Source of the DNA: CAZPQM01 sp964588995
GTDB lineage: Bacteria > Pseudomonadota > Alphaproteobacteria > Rickettsiales > UBA8987
DNA: 64,000 bases
NCBI GenBank assembly: GCA_964588995.1
Contig: CAZPQM010000002.1
Coordinates: forward strand, 62,001 to 126,000
Direction: 5' to 3'
Shown: positions 61,375-64,000 of the stretch, piece after piece
How positions within the stretch are numbered: the first letter of the stretch is position 1
Layout of the letters: every line of letters starts with the position of its first letter
Program-made: the position numbers and the translations under genes
The notes under the pieces: generated by a model
The model's database searches: none
The model's input: only the letters and a program-made list of their open reading frames with translations
Told to the model about the DNA's origin: nothing

Positions 61375-61989
61375 ATGCATTTGGAAGGGTTTCATAGCTG
61401 GCATTATCCCGATCACCTGCTGGATCGGATTCATCACGGTGTTATTGCTACCAAGCATCAAAACGATGCGGCGCTCGAGGCTCGGATTATTTCCCAATTT
61501 GCCCGGCTGGTTTTTCCCGGTGAACGCTGCCGGGTGCGCCTGTTTGAAGGCGCCTTTCCTGATGCGGAAATTAAAATACTCGAATCCGGCTATGTTAAAC
61601 CCATTGAAATTACGCAGGCCTTTGAAGGTGGCGATAATTCGCCCTCCCGGGAATCACGGCTCTATAACGAAGCCATGTACCGCAAAGCCAAGCGCAATGG
61701 CTTTCAGGGCAATGACTTCAGCAAGATGATGGAATATGAGTTTATACGCGGTGTAAAGCTGGCTATTCAACGGAAGGTCGATAAAAACTATGCGCTGCGG
61801 CCGCATCTGCTGGTTTATGTCACCAACATACCAACCTGGGGCGAAGCAGCAGATTTTCTGGAAGAAAATATCGATCTGTTTAAGGCCTATCATAAGTATT
61901 TTCACTCGATCAGCGTCTTAACGCAAAACGCGGAAATTGCCATCCAGCTTTTACCTAAATTCAAAGTTTTTCGTGAAAAACTCCACTAA
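61375..61989 (+). CDS. Protein of unknown function
   Basis: A 204-residue cytoplasmic protein I do not recognise. It has no signal peptide or membrane helix. A central strand pair, AEIKILESGYVKPIEITQA (about 64-82), looks like the core of a restriction-nuclease-like fold (acidic residue, then Glu-x-Thr/Gln), and HLLVYVTNIPTWGE (about 142-155) like a further core strand. This is weak evidence for a PD-(D/E)xK-type fold and does not establish nuclease activity. A perfect -10 box lies upstream. It is followed 17 bp later by a small exported-protein gene. Confidence 0.65.
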   Translation: MHLEGFHSWHYPDHLLDRIHHGVIATKHQNDAALEARIISQFARLVFPGERCRVRLFEGAFPDAEIKILESGYVKPIEITQAFEGGDNSPSRESRLYNEAMYRKAKRNGFQGNDFSKMMEYEFIRGVKLAIQRKVDKNYALRPHLLVYVTNIPTWGEAADFLEENIDLFKAYHKYFHSISVLTQNAEIAIQLLPKFKVFREKLH

Positions 61990-62006
61990 ATCGGTATAAT
62001 GGTGTT

Positions 62007-62429
62007 ATGAGATGGTCATTGATACCCTTGATTGTATTTCTCATCCTGCCGCTTCCCGTTGAAGCGCAGGGCATATCGAATTATCGCTTTAAGACACAAA
62101 TCGAACAGCCGGAATCCGGCCGCTCCTGCTATCAATACTGCCTGTCGCGCGGGGGTTTGCATCAGCAATGTGACGAGCAATGCGGCATGACGGAAGCATC
62201 GCAACGCGCCCGCCTGATAGAAGAGGGCGCGGAGGACATTGAGGCGGCTGAACGCTCTTTGCAAAACAGCTCTGAAATAGAACCGATTGGCAAACGTGTT
62301 GAGATAGACCATAAAGCGCAGATGAGCGGTGAGTCGCGCAATTTCGATGGCGTCAATTACAACTGCTTCAAAACCTGTCGATTACAGGGGGATAGCTACG
62401 ATACTTGTAGCATGTTATGCAGTGAGTAG
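62007..62429 (+). CDS. Exported protein with two C-x3-C-x9-C-x3-C modules
   Basis: A 140-residue protein with a signal peptide (MRWSLIPLIVFLILPLPVEA). The mature part has exactly eight cysteines in two modules of identical spacing: Cys41, 45, 55, 59 (CYQYCLSRGGLHQQCDEQC) and Cys120, 124, 134, 138 (CFKTCRLQGDSYDTCSMLC). Both have Gly at the same inner position. The spacing suits helical hairpins held by two disulfides, as in twin-cysteine proteins of mitochondria. A helical, charged stretch joins them. A periplasmic, disulfide-rich structure is likely; DsbB is encoded at 15.7 kb. Confidence 0.78.
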   Translation: MRWSLIPLIVFLILPLPVEAQGISNYRFKTQIEQPESGRSCYQYCLSRGGLHQQCDEQCGMTEASQRARLIEEGAEDIEAAERSLQNSSEIEPIGKRVEIDHKAQMSGESRNFDGVNYNCFKTCRLQGDSYDTCSMLCSE

Positions 62430-62471
62430 TTCCGGATGACAGCCATTCTCCTTTGTGATATATAGACGCGC

Positions 62472-63425
62472 ATGACTGTATATAATATTGATGCCAAAAA
62501 GCTCCGTCACCCGGAGAAAGCCAAGAACACCCCTACCGAGGCGCTGCCTAAGCCGGATTGGATCCGCGTAAAAGCGCCGGTAAGTGAAGGTTATAAAGAA
62601 ACGCGCGAGCTGATTCGTAGCAACAGCCTTTACACGGTCTGTGAAGAAGCTGCCTGCCCGAATATCGGTGAGTGCTGGGAAAAGAAGCACGCCACTGTGA
62701 TGATCATGGGCGATACCTGCACCCGCGCTTGCGCCTTTTGCAACGTTGCGACCGGCCGCCCCGACAAGCTCGATCCGCATGAACCGGCCAACCTGGCCAA
62801 TGCCGCGAAAGAACTTGGCCTTAACCACATGGTGATTACCTCGGTCGACCGCGATGACTTAGAAGATGGCGGCGCGCAGCATTTTGCCGAGTGTATTTTG
62901 CGGCTGCGCCAAACCACCCCCCACACAACAGTCGAAATTCTTACGCCTGACTTTAAAGATAAAGAGGGCGCGCTGGAGATTGTCGTTGCGGCCAAGCCAG
63001 ACGTATTTAACCACAATATTGAAACCGTGCCGAGTCTCTATCCGCGTATTCGGCCCGGCGCGCGCTATTACCATTCACTACGCCTGCTTGATCGGGTAAA
63101 GCAGCTCGACCCTGCGATGTTCACTAAGTCCGGCCTGATGGTGGGGCTTGGGGAAACAAAGGAAGAAGTCTATCAACTGATGGATGATCTCCGCTCGGCC
63201 GATGTGGATTTTCTGACGATCGGGCAATATTTGCAGCCCACCCCGCGCCACGCGCCGATTGATCGCTATGTCACACCGGATGAGTTCAAAAACTACGAAA
63301 AAATGGCGTATGCGAAAGGCTTTCTTATGGTGTCAAGCAGCCCGCTCACCCGCTCCAGCTACCACGCCGGAGACGACTTCGCCCAGCTCAGACGCAACCG
63401 GGAGCGTGCGCTGGCGGGGAAGTAG
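62472..63425 (+). CDS. lipA: Lipoyl synthase
   Basis: A 317-residue radical SAM enzyme that inserts two sulfurs into octanoyl groups on lipoyl domains. The radical-SAM cluster motif is CTRACAFCNV, and the auxiliary cluster Cys motif is CEEAACPNIGEC (C-x4-C-x5-C). The conserved C-terminal Arg-Ser-Ser-Tyr (LTRSSYHAGD) is present. Length and motifs are complete. It stands alone before a toxin-antitoxin pair. Confidence 0.96.
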   Translation: MTVYNIDAKKLRHPEKAKNTPTEALPKPDWIRVKAPVSEGYKETRELIRSNSLYTVCEEAACPNIGECWEKKHATVMIMGDTCTRACAFCNVATGRPDKLDPHEPANLANAAKELGLNHMVITSVDRDDLEDGGAQHFAECILRLRQTTPHTTVEILTPDFKDKEGALEIVVAAKPDVFNHNIETVPSLYPRIRPGARYYHSLRLLDRVKQLDPAMFTKSGLMVGLGETKEEVYQLMDDLRSADVDFLTIGQYLQPTPRHAPIDRYVTPDEFKNYEKMAYAKGFLMVSSSPLTRSSYHAGDDFAQLRRNRERALAGK

Positions 63426-63465
63426 CATAATAACTATACCTTTTTATTCCATAAATGGGGTTATT

Positions 63466-63732
63466 ATGGTATCATTCGAATACGATAAAACGAAAAGTGC
63501 CATAAATAAGGAAAAGCACGGTATCGATTTTGTTGAAGCACAAGCGTTATGGCATGATGAAGATGTGTTAGAGCTCACATTGATAACTGAGGATGAGCAA
63601 CGCAGCATAATTATTGGCAAAATTGGTACGAAACACTGGACAGCCATTATTACACACCGGGCTAACAACATACGTATTATTTCTGTTAGACGGAGCCGAA
63701 AAAAAGAGAGGCAAGCATATGAAAGCGCATGA
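63466..63732 (+). CDS. brnT: BrnT-family ribonuclease toxin
   Basis: An 88-residue type II toxin of the BrnT family, a RelE-like ribonuclease. It has the family start FEYDKTKSAINKEKHGIDF, the ALWHDEDVLELTL block and RIISVRRSRKKERQAYE at the end. GGGG precedes the ATG at 63466 by 5 nt. The antitoxin gene overlaps its last 14 bases, the usual toxin-first BrnTA order. Confidence 0.92.
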   Translation: MVSFEYDKTKSAINKEKHGIDFVEAQALWHDEDVLELTLITEDEQRSIIIGKIGTKHWTAIITHRANNIRIISVRRSRKKERQAYESA

Positions 63733-63937
63733 ACTGGATAAAAAATTTGAGGAGGGTGAAGATATTGCTGAATATGTGGATTGGTCATCGGCAACGCGCA
63801 TTAACGCTGAGCAAAAGCGGGTTAACGTCGATTTTCCCATCTGGATGATCGAATCCCTCGACCGTGAAGCGAAACGTATAGGCGTCACCCGTCAGGCAAT
63901 CATTAAAACCTGGATTGCGGACAGGCTGGGGCGTTAG
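63719..63937 (+). CDS. brnA: BrnA-family antitoxin
   Basis: A 72-residue antitoxin with a ribbon-helix-helix C-terminus (VNVDFPIWMIESLDREAKRI, then GVTRQAIIKTWIADRL). The N-terminal part (ELDKKFEEGEDIAEYVDWSSA) is the toxin-binding region typical of BrnA. It starts inside brnT at ATG 63719 after GAGAGGCA. It would bind BrnT and repress the operon. A tRNA gene lies 14 bp further on. Confidence 0.9.
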   Translation: MKAHELDKKFEEGEDIAEYVDWSSATRINAEQKRVNVDFPIWMIESLDREAKRIGVTRQAIIKTWIADRLGR

Positions 63938-63950
63938 GGATTTTCTAAAC

Positions 63951-64000
63951 TGGTGGGGGCAGAGGGATTTGAACCCCCGACCAAGGCGTTATGAGCGCCC
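63951..64000 (-). tRNA. tRNA with anticodon CAU (Met or Ile2), partial
   Basis: Read on the minus strand, the visible 50 nt include the anticodon stem-loop with GGGCG, CTCATAA and CGCCT (anticodon CAT), the T arm with GGTTCAAATCC, and the acceptor end TGCCCCC followed by ACCA. The 5' part lies beyond the window, so elongator Met cannot be told from the lysidine-modified Ile2 form. Confidence 0.85.

Noticed and set aside
63259..63465. A longer toxin reading frame starting inside lipA
   Set aside because: The extra N-terminal part is an out-of-frame translation of the lipA 3' end; the ATG at 63466 has a ribosome-binding site and fits the BrnT family length.

Overview
The window looks like chromosomal DNA of an alphaproteobacterium, roughly half G+C by eye. 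The pointers are a short Coq7-type ubiquinone hydroxylase, a COQ6/UbiH-type monooxygenase, a DUF1467 membrane protein, 1-beta type aspartate aminotransferase, PurH, LipA, RsmD and TrhO of proteobacterial type, and dense gene packing with many 1-4 bp stop/start overlaps. I cannot name the genus. There is no phage, plasmid or CRISPR signature. Dispersed palindromic intergenic repeats are common. Several genes seem to start without a leader: good -35/-10 hexamers end 6-9 nt before the start codon.

Layout. 1-9.7 kb: end of a CheR methyltransferase, a ubiquinone hydroxylase, an orphan YejE-type ABC permease, bacterioferritin, an ArsR regulator, AspC, a two-gene KamA-like radical-SAM aminomutase/aminotransferase operon, a TRIC-type channel and a HIT protein. 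9.8-18.7 kb: purH; a MarR-C26 amidotransferase-pseudouridine synthase-rsmD operon; an FMN reductase broken by a nonsense codon; an IS630-type MITE; dsbB-coq7; trhO; a 570 bp mosaic of repeats; queF. 18.8-23.9 kb: a small glycan locus (GT4, COG5610 HAD protein, GT2 with a histone-like tail). 24-32.4 kb: trpS, a soluble double-PAS chemoreceptor, a three-gene membrane/methyltransferase/sulfatase-like cassette whose methyltransferase is frameshifted, and an ABC-F protein.

32.6-40.4 kb is metal related: CsbD, tRNA-Arg(CCU), a decayed TonB receptor, zur-znuC-znuB divergent from znuA across a Zur-box-like palindrome, then a four-gene operon with a Cys/His-rich exported protein, an envelope protein, a MerP-like heavy-metal-associated protein and a MerT-like membrane protein. 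40.5-59.4 kb is a capsule/exopolysaccharide locus: frameshifted CysE-like acetyltransferase, WecC, WecB, WecG, GT4, CapK-like ligase, two-domain dehydrogenase, Wza, Wzc, an alpha/alpha-toroid protein, GalE, Wzy, Wzx, FkbM and an exported protein with a duplicated domain. WecB+WecC+WecG predict a ManNAc/ManNAcA sugar in a Wzx/Wzy/Wza/Wzc-built polymer. 59.4-64 kb: a membrane sensor with no output domain, a protein of unknown family, an exported protein with two C-x3-C-x9-C-x3-C modules, lipA, a BrnT/BrnA toxin-antitoxin pair and the end of a CAU-anticodon tRNA.

Four genes are broken by simple lesions (one nonsense; two nonsense plus a lost 3' end; two single-base frameshifts). This fits ongoing gene decay, although the two frameshifts could be assembly errors. 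The best leads for something undescribed are the MerT/MerP-like metal operon with its duplicated signal peptide, the aminomutase/aminotransferase pair whose substrate-binding residues do not look lysine-specific, the GT2 with a histone-like tail, the double Cys-module protein and the duplicated-domain protein of the capsule locus.
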